A DNA stretch of 34,210 nucleotides from Oscillospiraceae bacterium (GCA_015063645.1 SVTS01000022.1:1-34210), one strand, 5' to 3'; counted from the first letter of the stretch, positions 7,972 through 16,486 are shown. Program-made: numbers and translations. The notes: generated by a model from the sequence alone, not told the origin.

Positions 7972-8784
7972 TTATTTTCTGCGGTTTTCTCCGGGAGTAC
8001 ATCCCCACCGACGGCGATATGCAGCAATAAAATTGGACTCACTGTTGTAGCCGCATTCCAGTGCAGCGCAGGTAACGCTGCCGCATTCTTCCATCAGTTC
8101 TTTGGCTTTTGTCATGCGAAGTTCTGTCAGGTATTCCTTAAACGTCATCCCTGTTACAGCACGCAGATCACTGTTCAATTTGGTCCTGCCTACACCGAAA
8201 TATGCCGCTGTTGATTCGAGACGCAAAGTTTCACTCAAATTTTCCGACAGAAATTGCAGCACATTGCTGATATACTGTCTCTGCAGTACACCGACTCTGA
8301 GAAGTCCCTGATTCTCTGCTGCGCGGTAGATCTGATAAATAATTAGCGCGATGTAAAGACGGTTTTCGGTAAAATCCCAGAGATTCGCAAAAATAGCACC
8401 AAAAAGGTCATCCAGTTTACAGGTCTGGTTTTCATTCAGCGGAACAATCAGCAAAGGAAGTTCACCCATAAATGACATAGACAACAGCTTATCTGAAAAC
8501 AGCGCAACATCACTGATGGAAAAATTGATCATGCTTCGCTCATATATGCCAGTCGGGGAAACAGACATTCCGTGAAGAGTAAACGGTCGGTACAGAATCG
8601 CACAGGGCGCTCTGCCTGTGAGAATCTTTCCGCCTGAAAACACACGAAAATCCCCACTGTAAATCAGCAGTATCTCGTAATGTGTATGCCAGTGCGGCTG
8701 CAGTTCCATTCCGTCTGATTTTCGGCGGTACCTCCAGTTATCTTTATCATTATAGGCATTCTCCTGTGTTAGTCTATCATTCAT
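7972..8784 (-). CDS. AraC-family transcriptional regulator
   Basis: This 270-residue regulator has an N-terminal cupin (MELQPHWHTHYEILLIYSGD, about 25-45) and a C-terminal double helix-turn-helix (about 170-268). The last part has the AraC signature (CAALECGYNSESNFIAAYRRRWGCTPGE). The ATG at 8784 is used; it lies only some 15 bases from the predicted transcript start and has a poor ribosome binding site, so translation may be weak. It is divergent from the solute-binding lipoprotein at 8973 and is probably its regulator. The HWHTH stretch fits the sugar-binding cupin of arabinose-type regulators, but the inducer is unknown. Confidence 0.9.
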   Translation of the reverse strand: MNDRLTQENAYNDKDNWRYRRKSDGMELQPHWHTHYEILLIYSGDFRVFSGGKILTGRAPCAILYRPFTLHGMSVSPTGIYERSMINFSISDVALFSDKLLSMSFMGELPLLIVPLNENQTCKLDDLFGAIFANLWDFTENRLYIALIIYQIYRAAENQGLLRVGVLQRQYISNVLQFLSENLSETLRLESTAAYFGVGRTKLNSDLRAVTGMTFKEYLTELRMTKAKELMEECGSVTCAALECGYNSESNFIAAYRRRWGCTPGENRRK

Positions 8785-8805
8785 ATCTGCACCGTTTTTT
8801 ATTTA

Positions 8806-8834
8806 ACTATACCGCATTTATTCCGTCCCGTCAA
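8806..8834 (-). promoter_or_regulatory. Sigma-A promoter for the second AraC gene
   Basis: Minus-strand TTGACG (8834-8829), 17 bases, TATAGT (8811-8806). The transcript would begin near 8799, leaving a very short leader before the ATG at 8784. Confidence 0.7.
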
Positions 8835-8893
8835 TACTATTTAGCGTGAACGGCATTTTTTTGCATATCATCTTTGTATCTTCGGCAGATTTT

Positions 8894-8934
8894 GATATAC
8901 AGTGTTTATGATATACGTTATAATATTAACAGAG
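8894..8934 (+). promoter_or_regulatory. Promoter and possible AraC operator for the solute-binding protein
   Basis: A perfect -10 TATAAT (8929-8934) has no good -35. Two direct repeats TGATATAC (at 8893-8900 and 8909-8916, start to start 16 bp) lie immediately upstream. A poor -35 with tandem repeats is what an AraC-type activator target looks like; binding by the divergent regulator is inferred. Confidence 0.45.
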
Positions 8935-8972
8935 TCCCAATCTGAAATTCAAATCAAAAGAGAGGTTACCGC

Positions 8973-10499
8973 ATGAAACACTCACTTGTATCCCGCCTCA
9001 GCGCAGCACTTCTGGCTTTGCTGATGCTGCCGCTTGCTGCCTGTTCCAACGAAAATCCCCAAGACACACAAGACACAGATGCCGCAGAATCCACCTCCGT
9101 TCAGGAAACGACAGCTGAAACCACATCTGCCGTGACAAACCGTGCAGATGCCAAGGACAGTCTGCCCGCTGATCTGAAGCTGAAAGGAGAAACTATAAAG
9201 ATTCTGGCGCGCAATTCGGATTCCGTCCTGAAATTCGATGTCGTCGGCACAGACAACTCGGGCGACATAGTTTATGATGCTGTCTGGAAGCGGAATGAAA
9301 CCGTCATGGAACGGCTGGATGTCAAACTGGACTTTATCCCCTCGCAATCCACAAATCTTTCCGGGTTGAGAACAGAAATGCAAACAGTTGTCCGCTCAGG
9401 CAGCGGTGACTATGATATGTTCATCACATCGAACAATTCGATTATCCCCTACGGTATGATTGCCTATCTGCGCGTATTCAACGATGCACCGCATCTGGAT
9501 TTTGATGCCCCGTGGTGGTGGACGAAAACCATGCAGGACTTGTCTCTGGACGGAAAAATCATACAGTATCTGATCGGTGATATGCTGCCGCAGAATATTT
9601 TGACCTCGGCAGTTGTCTATGTCAACAAAGATATCTGGCAGAATAGTTTCGGTGATCCCGAACAGATATATGACATGGTAACAGACGGGAAATGGACGTT
9701 GGACAAATTTGCTGAATACAGCCGCAAGGTATACAAGGATGTGAACGGCGACGGCAAAACAGACACTGCCGACACTGTCGGATTTTACGGGAACGAATAT
9801 CAGACAATTGATTATCTGGCTGCAGGTTCCAATGTATTCAACTGTACCCGCGGCGAGGATGGTATTGCACGTCTGAATCCGCCCAATGAACGAACCGTTG
9901 ACTTTACCGAAAAGCTGATAAATCTCTTTTATAACGATAATGCCGCAATAATTGCAGCACATACGGATCAGACCCAAATGATTCCTGCTTTCACGGAGGG
10001 ACGGTGTCTCTTTCTTCCCGATGTTCTTCTGGTATCGACACAGGCTGAAATGCGGAATATGAAAGCCGATTATGCCATCATTCCTGTACCTAAGTATGAA
10101 GAAACACAGGAAAACTATCTGACACTGGTATACGGTCATGCCACAAACGCTTCTGTACCGCTCACGGTGAATGATCAGAAATTTGTTTCCGTTTGCGCAG
10201 TTCTGGAAGCACTCTGCTCTGAAAGCTACCGCAGCGTAACCGAAACCCTTTTTGAATCTGCGCTGAAGGGTAAATATGCCCGAGATGCAAAATCTGCGCA
10301 GATGTTGGATCTGATTGTTTCCTCCACCTGTAAAGACTTTGCCAATGAATATGCAAGCAGCCTGAACGACCTTCTCTCTTTGCTGCATAATGCAGTTGCT
10401 CAGAAAAATATGGTTGTTTCCAGTGCGTATGAGAGTCTCGCTCCTGCAGCACAGGCAGGTCTGGATAATCTTCTCGCTGAACTGAAAAAAATCAAGTAA
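8973..10499 (+). CDS. Extracellular solute-binding lipoprotein (ABC sugar uptake type)
   Basis: This 508-residue lipoprotein has a signal peptide (MKHSLVSRLSAALLALLML) with lipobox LAAC, so it is anchored at Cys24 to the outer face of the membrane. A Ser/Thr/Glu-rich linker (about 25-60) precedes the binding fold. The mature part resembles family 1 carbohydrate-binding proteins, including TDGKWTLDKFAEYSRK and the calcium-loop-like DVNGDGKTDTADTVGF common in such proteins. Length is a little above the usual 420-480 residues. The ribosome binding site is AGAGAGG. No permease or ATPase gene is adjacent, so it must use a transporter coded elsewhere or act as a sensor. It is divergent from an AraC regulator and ends at a strong terminator, so it is a one-gene unit. 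Confidence 0.88.
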   Translation: MKHSLVSRLSAALLALLMLPLAACSNENPQDTQDTDAAESTSVQETTAETTSAVTNRADAKDSLPADLKLKGETIKILARNSDSVLKFDVVGTDNSGDIVYDAVWKRNETVMERLDVKLDFIPSQSTNLSGLRTEMQTVVRSGSGDYDMFITSNNSIIPYGMIAYLRVFNDAPHLDFDAPWWWTKTMQDLSLDGKIIQYLIGDMLPQNILTSAVVYVNKDIWQNSFGDPEQIYDMVTDGKWTLDKFAEYSRKVYKDVNGDGKTDTADTVGFYGNEYQTIDYLAAGSNVFNCTRGEDGIARLNPPNERTVDFTEKLINLFYNDNAAIIAAHTDQTQMIPAFTEGRCLFLPDVLLVSTQAEMRNMKADYAIIPVPKYEETQENYLTLVYGHATNASVPLTVNDQKFVSVCAVLEALCSESYRSVTETLFESALKGKYARDAKSAQMLDLIVSSTCKDFANEYASSLNDLLSLLHNAVAQKNMVVSSAYESLAPAAQAGLDNLLAELKKIK

Positions 10500-10504
10500 T
10501 GCGC

Positions 10505-10536
10505 ATCCGCGGAACATATCACTATATTCCGCGGAT
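10505..10536 (+). terminator. Terminator of the solute-binding protein gene
   Basis: A perfect 10 bp stem ATCCGCGGAA / TTCCGCGGAT with a 12-base loop, 5 bases after the stop, followed by TTATTC. The T-run is modest. Confidence 0.7.
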
Positions 10537-10552
10537 TTATTCAATCTGCCTA

Positions 10553-10581
10553 TTGCTTTTTTTGTTCTTTCGTGATATGAT
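10553..10581 (+). promoter_or_regulatory. Sigma-A promoter for the PHP gene
   Basis: TTGCTT (10553-10558), 17 bases, TATGAT (10576-10581), about 30 bases before the start codon at 10618. Confidence 0.6.
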
Positions 10582-10617
10582 GTGTACATAAAATTTTCCT
10601 GTGAAAGGATGCACATC

Positions 10618-11958
10618 ATGAAAGCTGAACTGCACAACTACGAAATATTCCCGATCTCCTTCCCTGAAGAAAAGGAAATCACTCTTACCGTCCGTCCGCT
10701 GGGCGTGCACGCCGCTTTCAAAGCGGAGACCTACCGGGTGGAACTGATGGATATAGACAATCTCCAGTTCAACCGCAACGAGACGCTCACCGTATCTCCC
10801 GACGGGGACGGCTGTCTGCGTTTTTCCGCTGTTTTCCACGGAGAGAAGGAGCATTTCGTCCGCATCTTCAACGGTGACAGCCGTGTGGTACAGTTGTCTG
10901 TCTACTCCCTCGCCTCTGATCTGGCATGCCGCCGCCCTTACCGGGGAGACTTGCACATGCATACCTGCCGCTCTGACGGACGCGAGGATCCGGCAGTCGT
11001 TGCCGCCAACTACCGCGGACGTGGATACGATTTTCTGGCTATCACCGATCACCACCGCTATTATCCGTCGCTGGAAGCTATGCGCCGCTTCGCGGATATT
11101 CCCACGGCGTACAATCTTGTTCCCGGTGAGGAAGTGCATATGCCGCTGACGCAGGTACACATCGTCAACTTCGGCGGTCTGCACACTGTAAACGGTCAGC
11201 TGATGGACAAGGAAGCCTACAAGGATGTAAACGGTGATCCGGCACAGCTGGCGCTGAACGGCGATCCTGCTCCGGCACTCACCCGCGAGGAATATGAGGC
11301 GGAAATCAGCGCCATCGCTGAAAAGCTGGAAGTTCCGGCAGATGTGGACCGCAACTCCTATGCCGTTTGTCTCTGGGCATTCGACCGCATCCGGAAAGCG
11401 GACGGTCTGGCGATTTTTGCCCATCCGTACTGGCTGGCAAATGTATTCCACGTTTCCGATCCGCTGACGCATCTGCTGATGGAGAATCACCCCTTTGATG
11501 CCTTTGAGGTACTGGGCGGCGAGAATTATTATCAGCAGAACGGCTATCAGACTGCGCTGTACTATGAGGAATGGAAGCACGGCCGCGTACATCCCATCGT
11601 AGGTTCCACGGACAGTCACTGCTCCACGGAGCACAACCGCAACGCCGCCATCTGCTCCACCATCGTATTCAGTCCGAAGAACGAGCGCAAGGCGTTGATC
11701 AATTCCATTAAAGAGAAATACAGTGTTGCTGTGGATACGATTTCCGCAGAATTCCGCCTTGTGGGAGAGGAACGCTTCCAGCGCTATGCCTGCTTCCTGA
11801 TGCACAACTGGTATCCGATCCATGACCGTCTCTGCGCAACGGAGGGATACTGGATGAAGGAATACGTCACGGGTGCAAGCGACGGCGCCAGGGATGTGCT
11901 TGCCGCTATCGGTCCGCGCACGGAGGAATTGTTCGACAAGTATTTTGTAACGGAATAA
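10618..11958 (+). CDS. PHP-domain metallohydrolase (CehA/McbA-like)
   Basis: This 446-residue protein has about 105 N-terminal residues that look like a beta-sandwich. A PHP metal-dependent hydrolase domain follows: GDLHMHTCRSDG (110-121; His113, His115), FLAITDHHRY (139-148; Asp144, His145), Glu171-172, FAHPYW (267-272; His269) and STDSHC (330-335; Asp332, His334). All metal ligands are present, so it should be active, probably as a phosphoesterase; the substrate is unknown. The start is ATG 10618, 8 bases after GAAAGGA; the in-frame ATG at 10609 would overlap that site. Its layout is like the second PHP protein at 22502 but longer at both ends. It stands alone, with a palindromic repeat 4 bases after its stop. 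Confidence 0.87.
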   Translation: MKAELHNYEIFPISFPEEKEITLTVRPLGVHAAFKAETYRVELMDIDNLQFNRNETLTVSPDGDGCLRFSAVFHGEKEHFVRIFNGDSRVVQLSVYSLASDLACRRPYRGDLHMHTCRSDGREDPAVVAANYRGRGYDFLAITDHHRYYPSLEAMRRFADIPTAYNLVPGEEVHMPLTQVHIVNFGGLHTVNGQLMDKEAYKDVNGDPAQLALNGDPAPALTREEYEAEISAIAEKLEVPADVDRNSYAVCLWAFDRIRKADGLAIFAHPYWLANVFHVSDPLTHLLMENHPFDAFEVLGGENYYQQNGYQTALYYEEWKHGRVHPIVGSTDSHCSTEHNRNAAICSTIVFSPKNERKALINSIKEKYSVAVDTISAEFRLVGEERFQRYACFLMHNWYPIHDRLCATEGYWMKEYVTGASDGARDVLAAIGPRTEELFDKYFVTE

Positions 11959-11961
11959 AAT

Positions 11962-11994
11962 GGAGGTGTTGCATTTAACAAATGCAACAGCCCC
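11962..11994. repeat. Palindromic repeat, copy 1 (also acts between convergent genes)
   Basis: A 10 bp perfect inner stem TGTTGCATTT / AAATGCAACA with loop AAC, preceded by GGAGG and followed by the imperfect partner GCCCC. The first 28 bases are identical to copy 2 at 34112. It begins 4 bases after the stop of the PHP gene and ends 6 bases before the stop of the convergent XRE gene. No strong T-run follows on either strand, so it is not a classic terminator. Confidence 0.85.
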
Positions 11995-11999
11995 TTTCC

Positions 12000-13142
12000 T
12001 TATCCGGCGGGGATTTCGTTAGGACCGGCGAGCCGCTTCATGCGCTGTATGACTGAGGTGAATTCTTCCCTCTCCCGGATGGGATCGAATTCCGTTTTTT
12101 CCAGTGCACGGAGCATCTGCGCCGCATCGTTATCACGGCTGGATGTCATGATGCCCTGCGCATAATGCTCCATGCCTCGGAAGAGCAGCGATGTATTCAC
12201 GTTCTTCCCTTTCCGGATATGCGCAAGATCCGCCTCCGTGCAGTCTGCCGCATGCAGAAGATGCACAAGTGCCCTGTCGGGCTCGCCTTTTTTCAGATAA
12301 TAGCGTGTCTGACCCATATGCATTTTCCGCAGAATATCGTTATAGAAGAAGTAATCGCCGTCCTCAAAGAGCAGCGCCAGCAGGGCAATCGTTTTATCCC
12401 GCAGTGCCGCCTGCTCGTCGGGGGTGTACATCCATGTACCGTCATCCAGCTTGTAATTATTCGCCATGCGGATGACGAGGAACTGGATCAGCCCATTATG
12501 CAGCAGATTTTTCTCACAGTCGCGGTACTCCGTGCCTTTACTGATGAGCGAATACAGAAATTCCCGGCTCTGACAGATGATCGGCATCTTGTTCGCCAGC
12601 GCATACGCGCGATCATCCTCGCCCCGTTCCGCGTAATAGGAGCACAGGCAAGAAATCGCGCTGTGCCGCAGCCTATCGTCGGTACATTCGTCAAGGATCT
12701 TCTCATAGATACGGATGCATTCGTCTTTCAGGGCTGCCCGCTCTTCTTCGGGAAAATCCGCGCCCATATTTTCGGTATACAGCAGATACCATGTGGCATC
12801 CGCATAGCTGTCCATGACTTTATAATCGTTCGGATACAGTTTCATACCTTCAAACAGAATCTCCCGCGCTTCTTTTTTCAGTCCGTTTTTGCTCAGCGTG
12901 TGTGCCCGATCCAGAAGCGCGTCTCTCTCTTCGTTTTTTCGGTTGATATTGATTTCCAGAAGTTCGTCCGCCGTCACGTCGAAAAGATGGCACAGCGGCT
13001 GAATCAGGGAAAGATCCGGCTGGGTCTTGCCATTCTCCCACTGGGAGACGGCTTTTGCTGTGATGCCCAACGCCTCCGCCAGAGCATCCTGCGTCATATC
13101 GCGCTCCCGGCGCAGTTTGCGGATTGTTGTACCGATGGACAT
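12000..13142 (-). CDS. XRE-family regulator with N-terminal HTH and long helical C-terminal part
   Basis: This 380-residue regulator has a Cro/C1-type HTH (about 5-62; TQDALAEALGITAKAVSQWENGKTQPDLS is unmistakable). The remaining 310 residues are alpha-helical and look TPR-like (repeated ALLDRAHTLSKNGLKKEA, EILFEGMKLYPNDYKVMDS, HSAISCLCSYYAERGEDDRA). That layout, HTH plus TPR-like sensor, recalls peptide- or protein-responsive regulators, but no peptide gene is visible beside it. The start is MSIGTTIRKL, with GGAGG 7 bases upstream; the longer frame reaching 13223 is rejected. A perfect 14 bp palindrome just upstream of the start is a likely operator for self-control. It is 128 bases downstream of the unusual sigma factor on the same strand, which may be functionally linked. 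Confidence 0.88.
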   Translation of the reverse strand: MSIGTTIRKLRRERDMTQDALAEALGITAKAVSQWENGKTQPDLSLIQPLCHLFDVTADELLEININRKNEERDALLDRAHTLSKNGLKKEAREILFEGMKLYPNDYKVMDSYADATWYLLYTENMGADFPEEERAALKDECIRIYEKILDECTDDRLRHSAISCLCSYYAERGEDDRAYALANKMPIICQSREFLYSLISKGTEYRDCEKNLLHNGLIQFLVIRMANNYKLDDGTWMYTPDEQAALRDKTIALLALLFEDGDYFFYNDILRKMHMGQTRYYLKKGEPDRALVHLLHAADCTEADLAHIRKGKNVNTSLLFRGMEHYAQGIMTSSRDNDAAQMLRALEKTEFDPIREREEFTSVIQRMKRLAGPNEIPAG

Positions 13143-13166
13143 AGAGTATCCTCCGTAATTTGTATT

Positions 13167-13193
13167 CAAAAGCGCTTTTGTACTTTTATTATA
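13167..13193 (-). promoter_or_regulatory. Promoter and palindromic operator of the XRE gene
   Basis: The perfect palindrome CAAAAGCGCTTTTG (13167-13180) lies directly downstream of a perfect -10 TATAAT (13193-13188) on the minus strand, covering the expected transcript start. There is no good -35 at 16-18 bp. Repression by the encoded HTH protein is inferred from position and symmetry. Confidence 0.6.
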
Positions 13194-13270
13194 CAGCAGC
13201 ACCGCAGGAAAATCCATAGTCAATTTGCGGATGCAGAGGTAAGCGTTACTTGAATTTCGACAGCGGATAT

Positions 13271-14830
13271 TTATTTCTCGTGCTGAATGAGTACCTCACA
13301 CACGCTGTCCGGCGGAATCTGAGGGAGAATACCTTTTTCTCTGCCCCAGATGCAGAAGTATTCATAAAACGCTCCGATGCAGCCCCGGCTCAGGCGGCAG
13401 GCATCGTCAAAAAGATGTTTTGGAAACAGTTTTCCGTAACCGTCTGCAAATCGTTTTACATTTTCGCTGAACTCCCCTGCCAGCGGCATGAGATACGTAT
13501 CTGTCAGGGCATCCAGCGCTTGTTTCTGCTCTCTTGTGAACGCCGGGACCGGCACAAACAGCGTGCCGTCCTCGCGGCGGATAATGTTTCCGTTCTCAAT
13601 GGCTGCAGCGGCATCCTCGGCAAATGCGGTTCTGCCGGTATGCAGAAGATCCTCGCACACGTTTATATGCGTATCGAGCATCATCTTTCTGAAGCGGAAG
13701 CCGGTATAGGTGAATACATAATGCGCATAGCTGCCGCGGCTGCCCAGATTGGCACTGCACTGGATGCCTGTACCGCCCCGGCGGTGTTTTCCGCTCCCCA
13801 TATCCGCAATATATCGCCACGGAAAACCGTCATAATTCAGCGGGATCGGCGGATACGGAAGTACGCAGAGTTTCTTCTCCAGATACTGAAACGCCAGCAT
13901 ACCACAGAGATACAGCATTTCCGCCTCGCTCTTTTCTGCCCGCCAGAATGGAATCTGCTGTGCATCCCTGGCGAGTACGCGAATGGCTTCGCACATCCGA
14001 TCTGCGACAGGCGCGGCGGCGCCTGGCAGATTCTCTTCAAAGAAGATTGCGTATTTATCCGTCCAGATGACAAAATCCGTCTGCACCTTACCGCCCGGTG
14101 TTGTGATCACAGCGTTCCGTTTTTTCAGATTCGCAAGGCAATCTTCAATATAATAAGCCGGCACACCGCACAGATCGGCAAGCTCCTCCGCGGATCGCGG
14201 CTTTTCGTAGGCGTGATAGAGAACATTCTGCGACAGTGCGTCGCTGATGTATTCATAGGGAAACGGAATATTCTGGAAGCCGTAGTCTCCGCTTCCGTAG
14301 ATATCCAGCTTCATTTTCACGGGATGCAATGCTGTTTCGTTCATGGTTTCGCACTCCTTTTTCAGTTTCCGCCGCCCCTCGGCGAGCCGCCACGTGACGG
14401 TTCCCTCGGGAATCTCCAGCCGATGAGCGATCTGTTTTGTGGAAAGACCGTCATAATAATAGAGGATGAGAATATCCCGATACAGCGCGGACAGCCGGGT
14501 AATCCGCATCCGCAGGCGGGCACAGAGTTCCTCATACTCGTGCTTCTCCTCCATCTCCGCGATGGAATCCACCCACATCTCCGGCACATCAAAGGCATAC
14601 ATCGCGCGCCGTCTGCCCTGATACCGTCGGAATGTCCGGGTAACATTCTCCGCCACACCCCAGAACCAACCATCCAGCCGGGATTCATCCCGAAGAGTGG
14701 GCAGACTACGCAGAGCAGTCAGAAGAATCTCCTGCGAAAGCTCGTCCGCCTCGTCACGGGTATAGGTGCGTCGGAGCGCGTAACCGTATACGCTGTCTGT
14801 ATATTTTTCCAGGATTGCGGGATCCACCAT
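13271..14830 (-). CDS. ECF-like sigma factor fused to winged-helix-like and unknown C-terminal region
   Basis: This 519-residue protein has a sigma-70 region 2 (about 6-75; DEADELSQEILLTALRSLP, DGWFWGVAENVTRTFRRY). Region 4 follows (about 105-158; LSALYRDILILYYYDGLSTK then QIAHRLEIPEGTVTWRLAEG). ECF sigma factors normally end here at 160-190 residues. This one continues for about 350 residues: a winged-helix-like segment (about 197-255; SAEELADLCGVPAYYIEDCL) and then about 260 residues I do not recognise, rich in aromatic residues and with scattered Cys. The start is ATG 14830, 6 bases after AGGTGAT. There is no anti-sigma gene beside it, so the tail may control the sigma part directly. No frameshift is needed; the frame is continuous. 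Confidence 0.85.
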   Translation of the reverse strand: MVDPAILEKYTDSVYGYALRRTYTRDEADELSQEILLTALRSLPTLRDESRLDGWFWGVAENVTRTFRRYQGRRRAMYAFDVPEMWVDSIAEMEEKHEYEELCARLRMRITRLSALYRDILILYYYDGLSTKQIAHRLEIPEGTVTWRLAEGRRKLKKECETMNETALHPVKMKLDIYGSGDYGFQNIPFPYEYISDALSQNVLYHAYEKPRSAEELADLCGVPAYYIEDCLANLKKRNAVITTPGGKVQTDFVIWTDKYAIFFEENLPGAAAPVADRMCEAIRVLARDAQQIPFWRAEKSEAEMLYLCGMLAFQYLEKKLCVLPYPPIPLNYDGFPWRYIADMGSGKHRRGGTGIQCSANLGSRGSYAHYVFTYTGFRFRKMMLDTHINVCEDLLHTGRTAFAEDAAAAIENGNIIRREDGTLFVPVPAFTREQKQALDALTDTYLMPLAGEFSENVKRFADGYGKLFPKHLFDDACRLSRGCIGAFYEYFCIWGREKGILPQIPPDSVCEVLIQHEK

Positions 14831-14901
14831 TTCTATCACCTGCCTTTCGTCTGTATAGTGCAAAAAGTGTGCGTTTCATTGGGAGTTGCGCAGAAAAATT
14901 T

Positions 14902-14925
14902 CAGGGAGCATTGTTATGCTCCCTG
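14902..14925 (-). terminator. Terminator of the HAD/IMPase unit
   Basis: A perfect 10 bp stem CAGGGAGCAT / ATGCTCCCTG with a 4-base loop, 30 bases after the IMPase-family stop; on the minus strand it is followed by AAATTTTT. On the plus strand seven T follow, so it can also stop antisense transcripts. Confidence 0.8.
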
Positions 14926-14954
14926 TTTTTTTCTGTAATACGGATAATCGGCAT

Positions 14955-15737
14955 TTATGCCAGAAGCAGTTTTGCCGCTTCATACGCCGCAGGATTTCCT
15001 GCGAGAATGCCGCATTTCCTGTCCATCTGCAGCGGGGTACCGTCCGGCTGGGTCACAATTCCGCCCGCTTCGCGGACGATCAGCATACCTGCGGCATAAT
15101 CCCACGGGGAGAGGATCGCTTCAAAATACACCTCCGCCCGACCGTCGGCAATCATGCACAGATCCAGTGCCGCGGATCCGCAGCGGCGGATATCCAGCGA
15201 ATGCTCAAACAGCGTCCGCATCACCGAGAAAGTGCGGTCATGCAGCTGTGTGTAATAGGGCGATGTACCGATCAGGGAAAGTCCGTTTTCCAGCGGCTGT
15301 CTGCTCACCTGAAGAGTACGGCGCTTTCCGCCGCACAGAAGCCAGGCGCCTTTGCCGGCTTCAGCGCAGTACATCTCATCCGTATAGGGATTATACACGA
15401 TTCCCAGCACGGTCTCGCCGTTCTCGCACAGTGCCACGGAAATACAGCTGTGCCCGAAATGTTTGATAAAATTGGTCGTTCCGTCGATGGGATCAATGAC
15501 AAATGCCTTGCCGGAAGTCAGCCGGGCGATATCGTCCGCGCTGTCCTCTTCCCCGACAAATGCCGCCTCGGGATACAACAGTGCCAGCTTCTCAAAGAGA
15601 AATTTCTGCACAGCGGAATCGTATTCCGTAACGAAATTGGCGTCGCCTTCCTTGACTTCAATACCCCGTTCTATATCGCGGGCGCTTTTCATGATCTCAC
15701 CCGCTTCGCGGATGAGGGTAATCAACTGTTCATGCAT
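14955..15737 (-). CDS. Inositol monophosphatase family protein
   Basis: This 260-residue, Mg-dependent, lithium-sensitive-type phosphatase has the full family signature: VGEEDS with Glu63/64, DPIDGTTNF (82-90; Asp82, Asp85), and PWDYAAGMLIVREAGG (211-226; Asp213). Members remove phosphate from inositol 1-phosphate, 3'-phosphoadenosine phosphate or sugar phosphates; the sequence does not choose among them. The start is MHEQLITLIREAG, 6 bases after GAGGTG; the GTG at 15752 overlaps the preceding stop and is less likely. It lies 11 bases after the HAD phosphatase gene and is surely co-transcribed with it. Confidence 0.9.
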   Translation of the reverse strand: MHEQLITLIREAGEIMKSARDIERGIEVKEGDANFVTEYDSAVQKFLFEKLALLYPEAAFVGEEDSADDIARLTSGKAFVIDPIDGTTNFIKHFGHSCISVALCENGETVLGIVYNPYTDEMYCAEAGKGAWLLCGGKRRTLQVSRQPLENGLSLIGTSPYYTQLHDRTFSVMRTLFEHSLDIRRCGSAALDLCMIADGRAEVYFEAILSPWDYAAGMLIVREAGGIVTQPDGTPLQMDRKCGILAGNPAAYEAAKLLLA

Positions 15738-15748
15738 ATCTGCGCACC

Positions 15749-16462
15749 TCACACCAGCAGATGACGAATCCGTTCAGGGAATGTACGGTAATCGTCTATC
15801 GTGATGAATCCGAAATCCGATTTGTATACGCTCTCGTCGTTACCGCCCATGCCGTAATCGTCGCCGACAAAGATCACCTCGTCATGGGTGATACCGCGCT
15901 CTTTGCAGTACAGATCCAGCGCGTAATACTTATTATACGGACGCGGCGCCATATCGAAGGAGGAAGATCCGCCCACGAATACGTTGTAGTCGTGGAACAG
16001 TTCACACACTTCTCCGTAAATCTTTCTCCGCTTGGCGCGGTCCGGATCGAACGCCAGCTTATCCTCCTGCTTCGCGGCAGTTCCCAGAAGCGGGATCGTC
16101 ACACACCCGGAGGAATGATACTGCACATTGTCACCGGCAAATTCCGTGAAACCGTATTTCTGACGCAGTGCGCTTACGCGCGCTTCCACGGAATCGCGGT
16201 CAACACTCACTTTCTCGTCCAGACAGATATCCAGCATGCCGGTCTCCCGATTGTATTTGCCCGCCTGCATGCCGTAGCTGCCGATGATATCGATGGGGAA
16301 ATGCTCCATCTGTTCGAAAATGCGCATGCACAGACCGGCTCCTGCCATAACAAGCTGATATTTTTCGGACAGAGCCGTCAGCGCAGCGCGGTTTTCGGGG
16401 GTAAGCGGTGTTTTATGCTGTGTCAGTGTTCCGTCCAGATCAAAAGCAATCAAACGAATCAT
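15749..16462 (-). CDS. HAD hydrolase resembling alpha-phosphomannomutase (class IIB cap)
   Basis: This 237-residue HAD enzyme has motif I DLDGTLT (Asp8 nucleophile, Asp10). The cap segment NVFVGGSSSFDMAPRPYNKY and the motif around VIFVGDDYGMGGNDESV resemble the eukaryotic-type phosphomannomutase (PMM) branch of class IIB HADs. It may act as a sugar phosphatase or phosphosugar mutase; the family holds both. The start ATG follows AAAGGAAAG by about 8 bases. It is 62 bases after uxaC, with a strong hairpin but no clear promoter between, and 11 bases before the inositol-monophosphatase-family gene. Two phosphatase-type enzymes in tandem suggest phosphosugar turnover, but the substrate is not known. 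Confidence 0.85.
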   Translation of the reverse strand: MIRLIAFDLDGTLTQHKTPLTPENRAALTALSEKYQLVMAGAGLCMRIFEQMEHFPIDIIGSYGMQAGKYNRETGMLDICLDEKVSVDRDSVEARVSALRQKYGFTEFAGDNVQYHSSGCVTIPLLGTAAKQEDKLAFDPDRAKRRKIYGEVCELFHDYNVFVGGSSSFDMAPRPYNKYYALDLYCKERGITHDEVIFVGDDYGMGGNDESVYKSDFGFITIDDYRTFPERIRHLLV

Positions 16463-16486
16463 TTTTATTCTTTCCTTTCAAGGGCA

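Noticed and set aside
9739-9786. Dockerin- or EF-hand-like segment DVNGDGKTDTAD in the solute-binding protein.
   Set aside because: A single calcium-loop motif of this kind is common in family 1 solute-binding proteins; there is no second dockerin repeat.
11962-11994. Small open frames running through the palindromic repeat (reading LLNATPP).
   Set aside because: They arise from the repeat itself; both copies give the same residues by chance of frame and no ribosome-site/start fits a conserved protein.
13218-13223. TTGACT as -35 for the XRE promoter.
   Set aside because: It is 24 bases from the TATAAT, too far for sigma-A.
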